Source of the DNA: JANOQP01 sp044227705
GTDB lineage: Bacteria; Bacteroidota; Bacteroidia; Chitinophagales; Saprospiraceae
Assembly: GCA_044227705.1 (NCBI GenBank)
Contig: JBGAWE010000081.1
Coordinates: 1-17,033, forward strand
DNA length: 17,033 nucleotides
Reading direction: 5' to 3'
Under the pieces are notes generated by a model, which searched no databases, was not told where the DNA came from, and saw nothing but the letters and a program-made list of their open reading frames with translations. Both the position numbers and the translations under genes were made by a program. Below, piece by piece: positions 1 to 6,635 of this stretch. The first letter of the stretch is position 1, and every line of letters starts with the position of its first letter.

Positions 1-1
1 T

Positions 2-364
2 GATTTCACCGACAACCGGCTCCATTGCATTGAATATCAAGCGGTTAGCTCCAACATGTGCGGCTCGGCGGCTGCTTCCGGCAAGTTTGATTTCATCACA
101 AAATGCGGCGACGGCATCCACGTGGCACCCAGCCCGGCAAGCGACGAGGCGGAAATCGTCATCGAGAACTTCGGCGATTTCGCGGCGAAGCCGAGCTATG
201 AAATACGTGTTTTTGACACGGCCGGGCGGCTCGTCTTCTCCCAAACAGCCCTCGGCGGGCGGACGAAGATGGACGTGTCCAGATTGACGAACGGGATATA
301 TTTTACTTTCGCCGCCGCCGAAAACGCCCCGGTTTTGAGGAGCCGGTTTTTGGTAAGACATTGA
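2..364 (+). CDS. C-terminal end of a type IX-secreted protein (T9SS type A sorting domain), 5' partial
   Basis: The frame is open from the left edge, so only the last 120 residues are visible. The final 80 or so residues show the pattern of a type IX secretion C-terminal sorting domain: a beta-rich stretch with VFDTAGRLVF, then a short linker, then MDVSRLTNGIYF, and a last strand ending RFLVRH. In this family the domain targets a protein with an N-terminal Sec signal to the type IX translocon, where it is cleaved on export and the cargo is released or anchored at the surface. The cargo itself lies outside the window, so its function cannot be told. The stop codon overlaps one copy of the recurring GTTGAAAATCAA motif, 20 bases before lysS. 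The family call is from pattern recognition of the sorting domain; confidence is good for the domain and nil for the cargo. Confidence 0.8.
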   Translation, partial: DFTDNRLHCIEYQAVSSNMCGSAAASGKFDFITKCGDGIHVAPSPASDEAEIVIENFGDFAAKPSYEIRVFDTAGRLVFSQTALGGRTKMDVSRLTNGIYFTFAAAENAPVLRSRFLVRH

Positions 365-372
365 TTTTCAAC
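360..372 (-). repeat. Recurring motif GTTGAAAATCAAY, copy 1
   Basis: The plus strand reads ATTGATTTTCAAC, the exact reverse complement of GTTGAAAATCAAT. It overlaps the stop of the type IX cargo gene and ends 12 bases before the lysS ATG. Confidence 0.7.
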
Positions 373-384
373 TGTAAAGACAAC

Positions 385-1908
385 ATGACCGACCAAGAGA
401 TTTACCGCCGCTCCACCCTCGACCGCTGGCGCGAGCTGGGCCACGAACCCTATCCCGCCGAGCTTTTCGACGTCAACGCGGCGGCCGCAGACATCCTCGA
501 AAACTATGTGGAGGAGGTGAAAGAGGACGGCTCGAAGGAGCGGCTCAACTTTCAAGAGGTGCGCGTCGCTGGCCGTGTCATGGCCATGCGCGACGGGGGG
601 AAGACCCTTTTTTGGAACCTCCAGGATTCGAGCGGCCGCATCCAGCTCTACCTGCGCCGCGACGACCTCTGCCCGGGCGAGGACAAAGCTTTCTTTGACG
701 AAGGCTTGAAAAAACTGACCGACCTCGGCGACTTTGTCGGCGTGGAGGGCTTCGCCTTTCGGACGAAGACGGGCGAGGTGACGGTTCACGTCCAAAAGAT
801 AAAGCTGCTGGCGAAGGCCCTGCGCCCGCTGCCCATCGCCAAGACCGACGCCGAGGGCAACACCTTCGACGCGTTCACCGACCCCGAGCTTCGGTACCGG
901 ATGCGCTACGTCGATTTGACGGTCAACACGAAAGTGCGGGAGGTCTTCCTCAAAAGGAACCGCATCATCCGCGCCATGCGCGAGTTCTTCGACGGGCGCG
1001 GATGGCTCGAGGTGGAGACGCCCATCCTCCAGCCCATCCACGGCGGGGCTGCGGCGCGGCCCTTCTCGACGCACCACAACGCGCTCGACATGCCCTATTT
1101 CATGCGCATCGCCAACGAGCTTTACCTCAAAAGGCTCATCGTCGGCGGCTTCGACGGCGTGTACGAAATCGGGAAGATGTTCCGAAACGAGGGCATGGAC
1201 CGGACGCACAACCCCGAGTTCACGATGATGGAAATCTACGTCGCCTACAAGGACTACTTCTGGATGATGACGATGGTCGAGGAGCTTTTGGAGCACGTCG
1301 CCGTCGCCGCGACGGGCAGCTCGAAAGTTGTGATTGGCGAAACGGAGGTCGACTTCAAAGGCCCGTACCGCCGCCTCCCGATTTTGGAAGGGATAAAAGA
1401 ATTCACCGGCATCGACGTGTCGGGCATGGACGAGGCCGGGCTGCGCGAGGTCTGCAAAAAGCTCCACATCGAAACCACGCCGTCGATGGGCTACGGAAAG
1501 CTGATAGACGAAATCTTCGGCGAAAAGGTCGAGCCGAACCTCATCGCGCCCACCTACATCATAGACCACCCGGTGGAAATATCGCCGCTGGCGAAGAAGC
1601 ACCGCTCGAAGCCCGGCCTCGTCGAGCGGTTCGAGCTGGTCGTCAACAAAAAGGAGCTGGCCAACGCCTATTCAGAACTGAACGACCCCATCGACCAGCG
1701 CGCCCGCTTCGAGGAGCAGCTGCGCCTCGCCGCCCGGGGCGACGACGAGGCCATGATGCTCGACGAGGACTTCCTCCGCGCCCTCGAATACGGGATGCCG
1801 CCGACGAGCGGGCTGGGCATCGGCATCGACCGGCTGGTGATGTCGCTGGTCAACGAGCCTTCGATCCAAGAGGTCTTGTTCTTTCCACAGATGAAGGCGG
1901 AGCGGTAG
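385..1908 (+). CDS. lysS: Lysyl-tRNA synthetase, class II
   Basis: Charges tRNA-Lys with lysine in the cytoplasm. The 507-residue product has the expected order: an N-terminal OB-fold anticodon-binding domain (about residues 55-145), then the class II catalytic core. The family signature RYRMRYVDL lies at 170-178, motif 2 at about 266-288 (FRNEGMDRTHNPEFTMMEIY), and motif 3 GLGIGIDRL at 476-484. Length fits bacterial LysRS. I chose ATG 385 because homologues begin close to this point; an in-frame TTG at 361 would add eight residues and overlap the preceding stop. The gene follows the type IX cargo gene by 20 bases and precedes the amidohydrolase by 51 bases. No Shine-Dalgarno sequence is visible, which is normal for Bacteroidota. 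Confidence 0.97.
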   Translation: MTDQEIYRRSTLDRWRELGHEPYPAELFDVNAAAADILENYVEEVKEDGSKERLNFQEVRVAGRVMAMRDGGKTLFWNLQDSSGRIQLYLRRDDLCPGEDKAFFDEGLKKLTDLGDFVGVEGFAFRTKTGEVTVHVQKIKLLAKALRPLPIAKTDAEGNTFDAFTDPELRYRMRYVDLTVNTKVREVFLKRNRIIRAMREFFDGRGWLEVETPILQPIHGGAAARPFSTHHNALDMPYFMRIANELYLKRLIVGGFDGVYEIGKMFRNEGMDRTHNPEFTMMEIYVAYKDYFWMMTMVEELLEHVAVAATGSSKVVIGETEVDFKGPYRRLPILEGIKEFTGIDVSGMDEAGLREVCKKLHIETTPSMGYGKLIDEIFGEKVEPNLIAPTYIIDHPVEISPLAKKHRSKPGLVERFELVVNKKELANAYSELNDPIDQRARFEEQLRLAARGDDEAMMLDEDFLRALEYGMPPTSGLGIGIDRLVMSLVNEPSIQEVLFFPQMKAER

Positions 1909-1917
1909 GTTCAACTG

Positions 1918-1930
1918 GTTGAAAATCAAT
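1918..1930 (+). repeat. Recurring motif GTTGAAAATCAAY, copy 2
   Basis: Exact GTTGAAAATCAAT, nine bases after the lysS stop and 29 bases before the amidohydrolase ATG. It is preceded by TTCAACTG, which makes a small hairpin TTCAAC-TG-GTTGAA, and followed by CTTTTGCGACC. The TTTGCGACC part also occurs at the metK -7 element (5166-5174). Confidence 0.7.
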
Positions 1931-1959
1931 CTTTTGCGACCGTTTTTTGAAAGTCTAAG

Positions 1960-3141
1960 ATGCGAAAGCTAACCGCCGACCGAATCTTCCCCGTCACCTC
2001 CGCACCGCGCGTAAACGCCGTCCTCGTCGTCGACGACGCGGGTAAAATCCTCGCCATCGACCGGCGCGACGACCACGACCCGGCCAGCCTCGAAACACAT
2101 CGCGGCGCGCTCGTCCCCGGCTTCGTCAACGCGCACTGCCACATCGAGCTGTCCCATCTGAAAGGAGTCGTCCCGACTGGCACGGGCCTCATCGAGTTCA
2201 TCACGGGCGTGGTGACGAAGCGGGGCAATTTTTCAGCAGAGCAAATCGCCGAAGCCGTTGAGCAGGCGGAAAAAGAGATGCTCGATGACGGCATCGTGGC
2301 CGTCGGCGACATCTCCAACACGGCCGATTCCTTTCCAATCAAGAGCCGGGGCCGCCTCCGCTGGCACACCTTCCTCGAAACTTTCGACTTCTTTCGAGAG
2401 GAGAACGCAGCCAATGTCTTCGAAAAAGGCCGCTCGGTTTTTGAAAAACTCGACCTCGCGCCCGGCTCGGCGGCGACCCATGCGCCGCACGCGCCCTATT
2501 CAGTCTCAAAAAGTCTTTTCAAGAAAATCAATTCAGCCAACCCGCCAAGCGGCGCGACCGTCAGCATCCACAACCAAGAAACGGGGGCTGAAACCGAGCT
2601 TTTTTTGAACAAAACCGGCGGCTTCGTGGAATTCTACCGAGGCTTCGGAAACCCGCTCGAAGGCTTCCAGCCGACCGGCCATCCGTCGATTGTCTACGCG
2701 ATGGAAAACATGAACCCCGCCAACCGCACTCTTTTCGTCCACAACACCCTGACGACTCGCGAGGAAATCGCGGCGGCACAGGCCTGGTCGCCGAACACCT
2801 TCTGGGCGAGCTGCCCAAACGCCAACCTCTACATCGAGAACCGGCTGCCCGACTACCGCCGCTTCTTGGCGGAAAACGCCCGCGTCTGCCTCGGCACCGA
2901 CAGCCTGACGAGCAACTGGCAGCTCTCGATTTTGGAGGAGATGAAGACCGTCGCCCGCTTCCAAAGTTTCGTGGACTTTGAAACACTCCTCCGCTGGGCG
3001 ACCCTGAATGGGGCCTCCGCGCTCGGCTTCGACGACACACTTGGCAGTTTCGAGGCCGGGAAGACGCCGGGCGTTCTACTTTTGAACCTCGAAGAAGACC
3101 TGCTGTTGAGGCCCGAGACTCGGGTCAAAAGGCTGATTTGA
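1960..3141 (+). CDS. Amidohydrolase-superfamily metal-dependent deaminase/hydrolase (SsnA/TRZ-ATZ/aminodeoxyfutalosine deaminase-like)
   Basis: A 393-residue protein of the metal-dependent amidohydrolase superfamily. The metal site is visible: HxH at His59 and His61 (NAHCH), His204 in IHNQE, and Asp313 in LGTDS. Other family landmarks are HAPYSVS at 177-183, VHNTL at 260-264 and CPNANL at 285-290. These fit the branch of cytosolic aminohydrolases that includes guanine deaminase, SsnA and aminodeoxyfutalosine deaminase. The exact substrate cannot be read from sequence alone. Aminodeoxyfutalosine deaminase (menaquinone synthesis through futalosine) is one possibility, because many Bacteroidota use that route, but no other menaquinone gene is in view. 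The gene ends 20 bases before lipA, so the two are probably co-transcribed. The 51-base gap before it holds a copy of the GTTGAAAATCAA motif followed by TTTTGC. Confidence 0.85.
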   Translation: MRKLTADRIFPVTSAPRVNAVLVVDDAGKILAIDRRDDHDPASLETHRGALVPGFVNAHCHIELSHLKGVVPTGTGLIEFITGVVTKRGNFSAEQIAEAVEQAEKEMLDDGIVAVGDISNTADSFPIKSRGRLRWHTFLETFDFFREENAANVFEKGRSVFEKLDLAPGSAATHAPHAPYSVSKSLFKKINSANPPSGATVSIHNQETGAETELFLNKTGGFVEFYRGFGNPLEGFQPTGHPSIVYAMENMNPANRTLFVHNTLTTREEIAAAQAWSPNTFWASCPNANLYIENRLPDYRRFLAENARVCLGTDSLTSNWQLSILEEMKTVARFQSFVDFETLLRWATLNGASALGFDDTLGSFEAGKTPGVLLLNLEEDLLLRPETRVKRLI

Positions 3142-3161
3142 GGCCCAATTCTGATAGAAAA

Positions 3162-4034
3162 ATGATAGAACTGCCCATCGCCGAGCCGCCGCGCAAGAAG
3201 CGCCCCGACTGGCTCCGCGTCAAGCTCCCGACCGGCGAGAACTACCGCAACGTCCGAGACATCGTCGACGAGTTCCGCCTCCACACCATCTGCCAGAGCG
3301 GCAACTGCCCCAACATGGGCGAGTGCTGGGGCGAGGGCACGGCCACCTTCATGATTCTCGGCAACGTCTGCACCCGCTCGTGCAGCTTCTGCGCTGTGAA
3401 GACCGGGCGCCCGAACGAATATGACACCGATGAGCCGCGCCGCGTGGCCGAGGCCATCCGTTTGATGAAGGTGAAACACGCCGTCATCACCTCCGTCAAC
3501 CGCGACGAACTGGCCGACCGGGGGGCCGAGATTTGGTTTCAAACCGTCCGGGCGGTGAAAGAGACCAGCCCGGCGACCACCATCGAGACCCTGATTCCAG
3601 ACACAAAAGCCAATTGGGACGCGCTCGAACGCATGATTTCCGCCGGGCAGGAGGTCGTCTCGCACAACATGGAGACCGTGCCGAGGCTCTACCGCCTCGT
3701 CCGCCCGCAGGCGAAATGGGCGCGGAGCCTCGAACAGATTTCCCGCACGAAGGCTTTCGGAAAAAGAACCAAAAGCGGCATCATGGTCGGCCTCGGCGAG
3801 ACCCGCGAGGAGATGTTCGAGGCGATGGACGAACTCGTCGCCAGCGGCTGCGACGTGCTGACCATCGGCCAGTACCTCCAGCCGACGCGGATGCACATCG
3901 AGATTGCCGAGTACGTCCACCCCGAGCAGTTTGCCGAATACAGAGAAGTGGGGCTGGCGAAGGGGTTCAAGTACGTCGAGTCCGGCCCGCTCGTCCGGTC
4001 GAGCTACCACGCGGAGCGGCACGTTTTCGCCTGA
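3162..4034 (+). CDS. lipA: Lipoyl synthase (radical SAM)
   Basis: Inserts two sulfur atoms into octanoyl groups on lipoyl-dependent proteins, using S-adenosylmethionine and two [4Fe-4S] clusters. Both cluster sites are complete in the 290-residue product: the auxiliary cluster cysteines Cys44, Cys49 and Cys55 (CQSGNCPNMGEC), and the radical SAM CxxxCxxC cysteines Cys70, Cys74 and Cys77 (CTRSCSFC). The C-terminal RSSYHAE segment holds the serine ligand seen in this family. ATG 3162 is chosen over an in-frame TTG at 3138, which would overlap the stop of the amidohydrolase; MIELPIAEPPRKKRPDWLR is a typical LipA start. It is probably the last gene of the run that begins with lysS, and is followed by a 20-base palindrome that may end transcription. 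Confidence 0.97.
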   Translation: MIELPIAEPPRKKRPDWLRVKLPTGENYRNVRDIVDEFRLHTICQSGNCPNMGECWGEGTATFMILGNVCTRSCSFCAVKTGRPNEYDTDEPRRVAEAIRLMKVKHAVITSVNRDELADRGAEIWFQTVRAVKETSPATTIETLIPDTKANWDALERMISAGQEVVSHNMETVPRLYRLVRPQAKWARSLEQISRTKAFGKRTKSGIMVGLGETREEMFEAMDELVASGCDVLTIGQYLQPTRMHIEIAEYVHPEQFAEYREVGLAKGFKYVESGPLVRSSYHAERHVFA

Positions 4035-4087
4035 TTTTTTGAGAAATGATAAAGGAGATTCGAGCGGCCGTCGTGCATTTCACCCTT

Positions 4088-4107
4088 CTCATCCACGCGT
4101 GGATGAG
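4088..4107. other. 20-base perfect palindrome between convergent genes
   Basis: CTCATCCACGCGTGGATGAG is its own reverse complement. It lies 53 bases after the lipA stop and 23 bases before the end of the convergent DUF1801 gene. As RNA it could form an eight-pair stem with a CGCG loop, but no T-run follows on either strand. It may be a factor-dependent terminator, an mRNA 3'-end stabiliser or a protein-binding site. The palindrome is certain; its role is not. Confidence 0.6.
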
Positions 4108-4130
4108 CAAGCGGAAGTGAGCCGCCCAAG

Positions 4131-4514
4131 CTACCGGCCCTTCTTTTTTGCCAATTTCAATTCAACCTCCGCCAATCTAAAGCGCACAATCCGCTCGATA
4201 AGCTCCATCGGCACCGGCTCGACGAGCGGGAACTGGATGGAGCCTTTCCCTTGCTTGTATTTTTTGAAATCCTCTGCGAACGCCGCCACGCCCGTCGGCG
4301 TCGGGTAAAAACCGATGTGGTTTTTGAAAGCCGCGAAATGGACGAGGTTCTGCCCGCCGAGCTTGAAGGTCGGGATGCCATATCCGATGGCCTCTTCGGC
4401 CGCGGGCACGATGGCGGCGATGGCCGTGCGGATTTCTTCCAAAATCGGTTGTGCCTCTGGCGCGGCGGCGGCGATGTACTCGGCGACGGTGGAAGGTTTG
4501 TGCTCGGGTTGCAT
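4131..4514 (-). CDS. DUF1801 family protein (YdhG/frataxin-like fold)
   Basis: A 127-residue cytosolic protein matching the DUF1801/YdhG family. Visible landmarks are the helical N-terminus with YIAAAAPEAQPILEEIR, the core EEAIGYGIPTFKLGG at about 40-54, a phenylalanine-rich strand HFAAFKNHIGFYPTP, then FKKYKQGKGSIQFPL and a basic C-terminus. Length fits a single-domain member. The Bacillus subtilis member YdhG (Fra) was described as a frataxin-like iron chaperone, but most family members have no tested role. The gene converges on lipA, whose product needs two iron-sulfur clusters; this could be a link or simple chance. It is divergent from the lipoprotein gene across 143 bases, in which I see no convincing promoter. 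Confidence 0.88.
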   Translation of the reverse strand: MQPEHKPSTVAEYIAAAAPEAQPILEEIRTAIAAIVPAAEEAIGYGIPTFKLGGQNLVHFAAFKNHIGFYPTPTGVAAFAEDFKKYKQGKGSIQFPLVEPVPMELIERIVRFRLAEVELKLAKKKGR

Positions 4515-4657
4515 GCGCTGGTTTTTGTCGGCGATGGTAGGGACAACCCGCGAAAATGCCCGCCGCCCGTTGCAAAAAGGTTAAAAACCGGCCGCCCTCG
4601 GTGCTCGCCCAAACCCTGACCGGAGCGGCCTCCGTCTGTCGGGAAAAACTTTTTATC

Positions 4658-5107
4658 ATGAAGAATTCCCTTTTTCAAGCACTCGCCACGGCGGCCATGC
4701 TCGCCCTCTCCTCCTGCTCCGGCTGCAAAGACGACGGCCCCGACGGCCCCGAGAACGGCGGCACTGCCGACACCCTCCTCCTGCCGATGAACCAGCAAGT
4801 GCCGTTCGGGCAGAACGACATCAAAGTGACGCTCATCAACGTCTTCGAGGACAGCCGCTGCCCCGACGGCTTCGCCTGCATCTGGGAGGGCCGCGCCGAC
4901 GCCATTTTCGTCATCAGCCAGAAGCCCGGCTCCTACCTCGACACGCTCGGCATCGGCGCCTCGGTCAGCGAGCTGACGTGGAGCGACTCGACCGAGCGCT
5001 ACAACTGCCGCTTCCGCCTCCTCGACATCCTGCCGCACCCCGACTCGATGCAGGCCACCATCCCGCAGGAGAGTTATGTGGCCAAAGTCGCCGTCTACCC
5101 GCTGTGA
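4658..5107 (+). CDS. Small lipoprotein of unknown function
   Basis: A 149-residue protein with a lipoprotein signal peptide: short basic N-terminus, hydrophobic stretch, lipobox LSSC, and Cys20 as the lipidated residue. Acidic and glycine-rich residues follow (KDD at 24-26), recalling surface-export signals of Bacteroidota lipoproteins, though not at the exact position described. The mature part looks all-beta, with the pattern CPDGFACIWEGRA (Cys68, Cys74) and YNCRFRLLDILPHP near the end. This C-P-x-G-x-x-C-x-W-x-G-x-A arrangement is familiar from small uncharacterised Bacteroidota lipoproteins; the cysteines may form a disulfide. ATG 4658 is chosen because it gives the signal peptide directly; the frame stays open upstream to 4556. 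It stands alone between a divergent DUF1801 gene and the metK control region. Function unknown. Confidence 0.85.
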   Translation: MKNSLFQALATAAMLALSSCSGCKDDGPDGPENGGTADTLLLPMNQQVPFGQNDIKVTLINVFEDSRCPDGFACIWEGRADAIFVISQKPGSYLDTLGIGASVSELTWSDSTERYNCRFRLLDILPHPDSMQATIPQESYVAKVAVYPL

Positions 5108-5124
5108 GGTTGCCTCGGCCCAAA

Positions 5125-5200
5125 AAGCGGCCCGGCTGCCGGAAAAGGAGGCACAGGTTTCTACCTTTGCGACCAGACCGGCCAGCCGGGCTTCTTTTTT
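5125..5200 (+). terminator. Terminator-like inverted repeat with a 35-base loop
   Basis: The left arm CCCGGCTG-CCGG (5131-5142) pairs with CCGG-c-CAGCCGGG (5178-5190), with one bulged base. Flanking A-run and T-run (AAAAAGC from 5122, CTTCTTTTTTT to 5201) extend it. It would end transcription from the lipoprotein gene, whose stop is at 5107. The loop is unusually long and contains the metK -7 element. The long loop makes efficient intrinsic termination less certain. Confidence 0.55.
5162..5170 (+). promoter_or_regulatory. Bacteroidota-type -7 promoter element for metK
   Basis: TACCTTTGC matches the TAnnTTTG consensus of the Bacteroidota primary sigma factor. Transcription would start near 5175, giving a leader of about 55 bases to the metK ATG at 5229. 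No TTG-type -33 element is visible at the expected distance, so the assignment rests on the -7 box and its position. It lies inside the loop of the preceding terminator-like repeat. Confidence 0.6.
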
Positions 5201-5210
5201 TAAGTAAATC

Positions 5211-5223
5211 TTTGAAAATCAAA
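5211..5223 (+). repeat. Recurring motif GTTGAAAATCAAY, copy 3
   Basis: TTTGAAAATCAAA keeps the exact 11-base core TTGAAAATCAA. It ends five bases before the metK start codon, where the ribosome would bind. Confidence 0.65.
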
Positions 5224-5228
5224 TACTT

Positions 5229-6491
5229 ATGCCGTACCTCTTTACCTCTGAATCCGTCAGCGAGGGCCACCCCGACAAGGTCGCCGACCAGATTTCCGAC
5301 TCCATCCTCGACGCGTTTTTGATGCAGGACCCCAACTCGAAGGTCGCCTGCGAGACCCTCGTGACCACCGGCCTGGCCGTTGTCGCCGGAGAGGTGCGCT
5401 CGACGGCATACGTCGACATCCAAGAGACCGTCCGCAAGACAATCGAGAAGATTGGCTACACAAAGGCCGAATATCAGTTCGAGGCAAAGAGCTGCGGCGT
5501 GATTTCCGCCATTCATGAGCAGAGCGCGGACATCGCGCAGGGCGTCGACGTGGGCAAGACCGACGAGATGGCACAGGGCGCGGGCGACCAGGGCATGATG
5601 TTCGGCTACGCGACCGACGAGACCGACAGCCTCATGCCGCTGCCCCTCGAGCTGGCCCACCTCCTGCTGCGCGAGCTGGCCGCCATCCGCCGCGAGGGCA
5701 AGCAGATGAAGTACCTGCGCCCCGACGCGAAAAGCCAGGTGACCATCGAGTACAACGATCGCAACCAGCCGCGCCGCATCGACACCATCGTCGTCTCGAC
5801 GCAGCACGACGATTTCGCCGAAGAATCGAAGATGCTCGCCAAAATCACCGACGACGTGGTGAAAATCCTCGTCCCGAGGGTCAAGAAGCACCTCCCGGCC
5901 CGCGTCCAGCGGCTGTTCGGAAAGGACATCAAGTACTTCGTCAACCCGACCGGCAAGTTCGTCATCGGCGGGCCGCACGGCGACACAGGCCTCACCGGCC
6001 GCAAAATCATCGTCGACACCTACGGCGGGAAAGGCGCGCACGGCGGCGGCGCGTTCAGCGGAAAGGACCCCTCGAAGGTCGACCGCTCGGCGGCCTACGC
6101 GACGCGGCACATCGCCAAGAACGTCGTCGCGGCGGGCCTCGCCAGCCAGTGCCTCGTGCAGGTCGCGTATGCCATCGGCGTTGCGAAACCGGTCGGTCTT
6201 TATGTCAACACTTATGGGACTTGCAAGGTCAAAGGCCTCTCCGACGGCGAAATCGCCCAGCGGCTCGAAAAGCTGTTCGACATGCGCCCGGCGGCCATCG
6301 TCAAGCGATTCGGCCTGAAAAACCCCATCTACTCAGAGACGGCGGCCTATGGCCACTTCGGCCGCCAGCCGGGCCACAAGACCGTCACCATCGGCCTCAA
6401 CGGCTCGGCCAAGACGATGCAGGTGGAGACCTTTACCTGGGAAAAACTCGACATGGCCGACAAGGTGAAAAAGGAGTTCTCCCTTTCTTGA
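5229..6491 (+). CDS. metK: S-adenosylmethionine synthase
   Basis: Makes S-adenosylmethionine from methionine and ATP. The 420-residue product carries the family marks in order: GHPDK at 13-17 with His14, the hexapeptide region GAGDQGMMFGYA at 117-128, and the glycine-rich GGGAFSGKDPSKVDRSAAY at 272-290, which binds phosphate. The length is greater than the roughly 384 residues of the E. coli enzyme but usual for Bacteroidota. The ATG at 5229 starts the conserved MPYLFTSESVSEGHPDK. It stands as a single-gene unit: a -7 element precedes it and a strong hairpin terminator follows. A copy of the recurring motif (5211-5223) ends five bases before the start codon, where it may affect initiation. 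I looked for a SAM riboswitch in the short leader and saw none. Confidence 0.98.
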   Translation: MPYLFTSESVSEGHPDKVADQISDSILDAFLMQDPNSKVACETLVTTGLAVVAGEVRSTAYVDIQETVRKTIEKIGYTKAEYQFEAKSCGVISAIHEQSADIAQGVDVGKTDEMAQGAGDQGMMFGYATDETDSLMPLPLELAHLLLRELAAIRREGKQMKYLRPDAKSQVTIEYNDRNQPRRIDTIVVSTQHDDFAEESKMLAKITDDVVKILVPRVKKHLPARVQRLFGKDIKYFVNPTGKFVIGGPHGDTGLTGRKIIVDTYGGKGAHGGGAFSGKDPSKVDRSAAYATRHIAKNVVAAGLASQCLVQVAYAIGVAKPVGLYVNTYGTCKVKGLSDGEIAQRLEKLFDMRPAAIVKRFGLKNPIYSETAAYGHFGRQPGHKTVTIGLNGSAKTMQVETFTWEKLDMADKVKKEFSLS

Positions 6492-6527
6492 CAACGAATA
6501 GAAAGGTGGTTTTCAACGACGCAATTT

Positions 6528-6540
6528 GTTGAGAATCAAC
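6528..6540 (+). repeat. Recurring motif GTTGAAAATCAAY, copy 4
   Basis: GTTGAGAATCAAC has perfect GTTGA/TCAAC arms and one change in the centre. It lies 36 bases after the metK stop and 20 bases before the terminator, with no start codon following on the same strand. Confidence 0.6.
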
Positions 6541-6560
6541 CTGTTGAATCTGCTTAAATG

Positions 6561-6596
6561 AAAAAGCCCGTCGGTTTCCCGGCGGGCTTTTTTTTT
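6561..6596. terminator. Bidirectional intrinsic terminator between metK and the YegP-like gene
   Basis: AAAAAGCCCG (6561-6570) pairs with CGGGCTTTTT (6583-6592), continued inward by TCGG/CCGG around a TTTC loop, giving about 14 pairs. A T-run to 6596 follows on the plus strand and an A-run on the other side serves the minus strand. It lies 70 bases after the metK stop and 40 bases beyond the end of the convergent minus-strand gene. Confidence 0.93.
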
Positions 6597-6635
6597 GACA
6601 ATCAGATCGAAAATTCGGTGGTGCTCCGAAACCTG

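Noticed and set aside
361..384. TTG start for lysS at 361, and likewise TTG starts for lipA (3138) and the methyltransferase (16509)
   Set aside because: Each would overlap the preceding stop, and an ATG at the family's usual start follows within 24 bases.
196..1602. 468-codon minus-strand ORF opposite lysS
   Set aside because: It lies fully against a complete LysRS gene, has no recognisable domain, and GC-rich codon use commonly leaves the antisense frame open.
5177..5191. 15-base match ACCGGCCAGCCGGGC also found at about 10819-10833
   Set aside because: GC-rich words of this length are expected to recur by chance in a 17 kb GC-rich window; the second copy is in coding sequence with no repeat context.
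5175..5228. Possible SAM riboswitch in the metK leader
   Set aside because: The leader from the likely start is only about 55 bases, with no conserved SAM-aptamer core that I can see.
4965..6110. 381-codon minus-strand ORF opposite metK, and a similar one at 2853-4022 opposite lipA
   Set aside because: Both are shadows of genes with complete active-site motifs.
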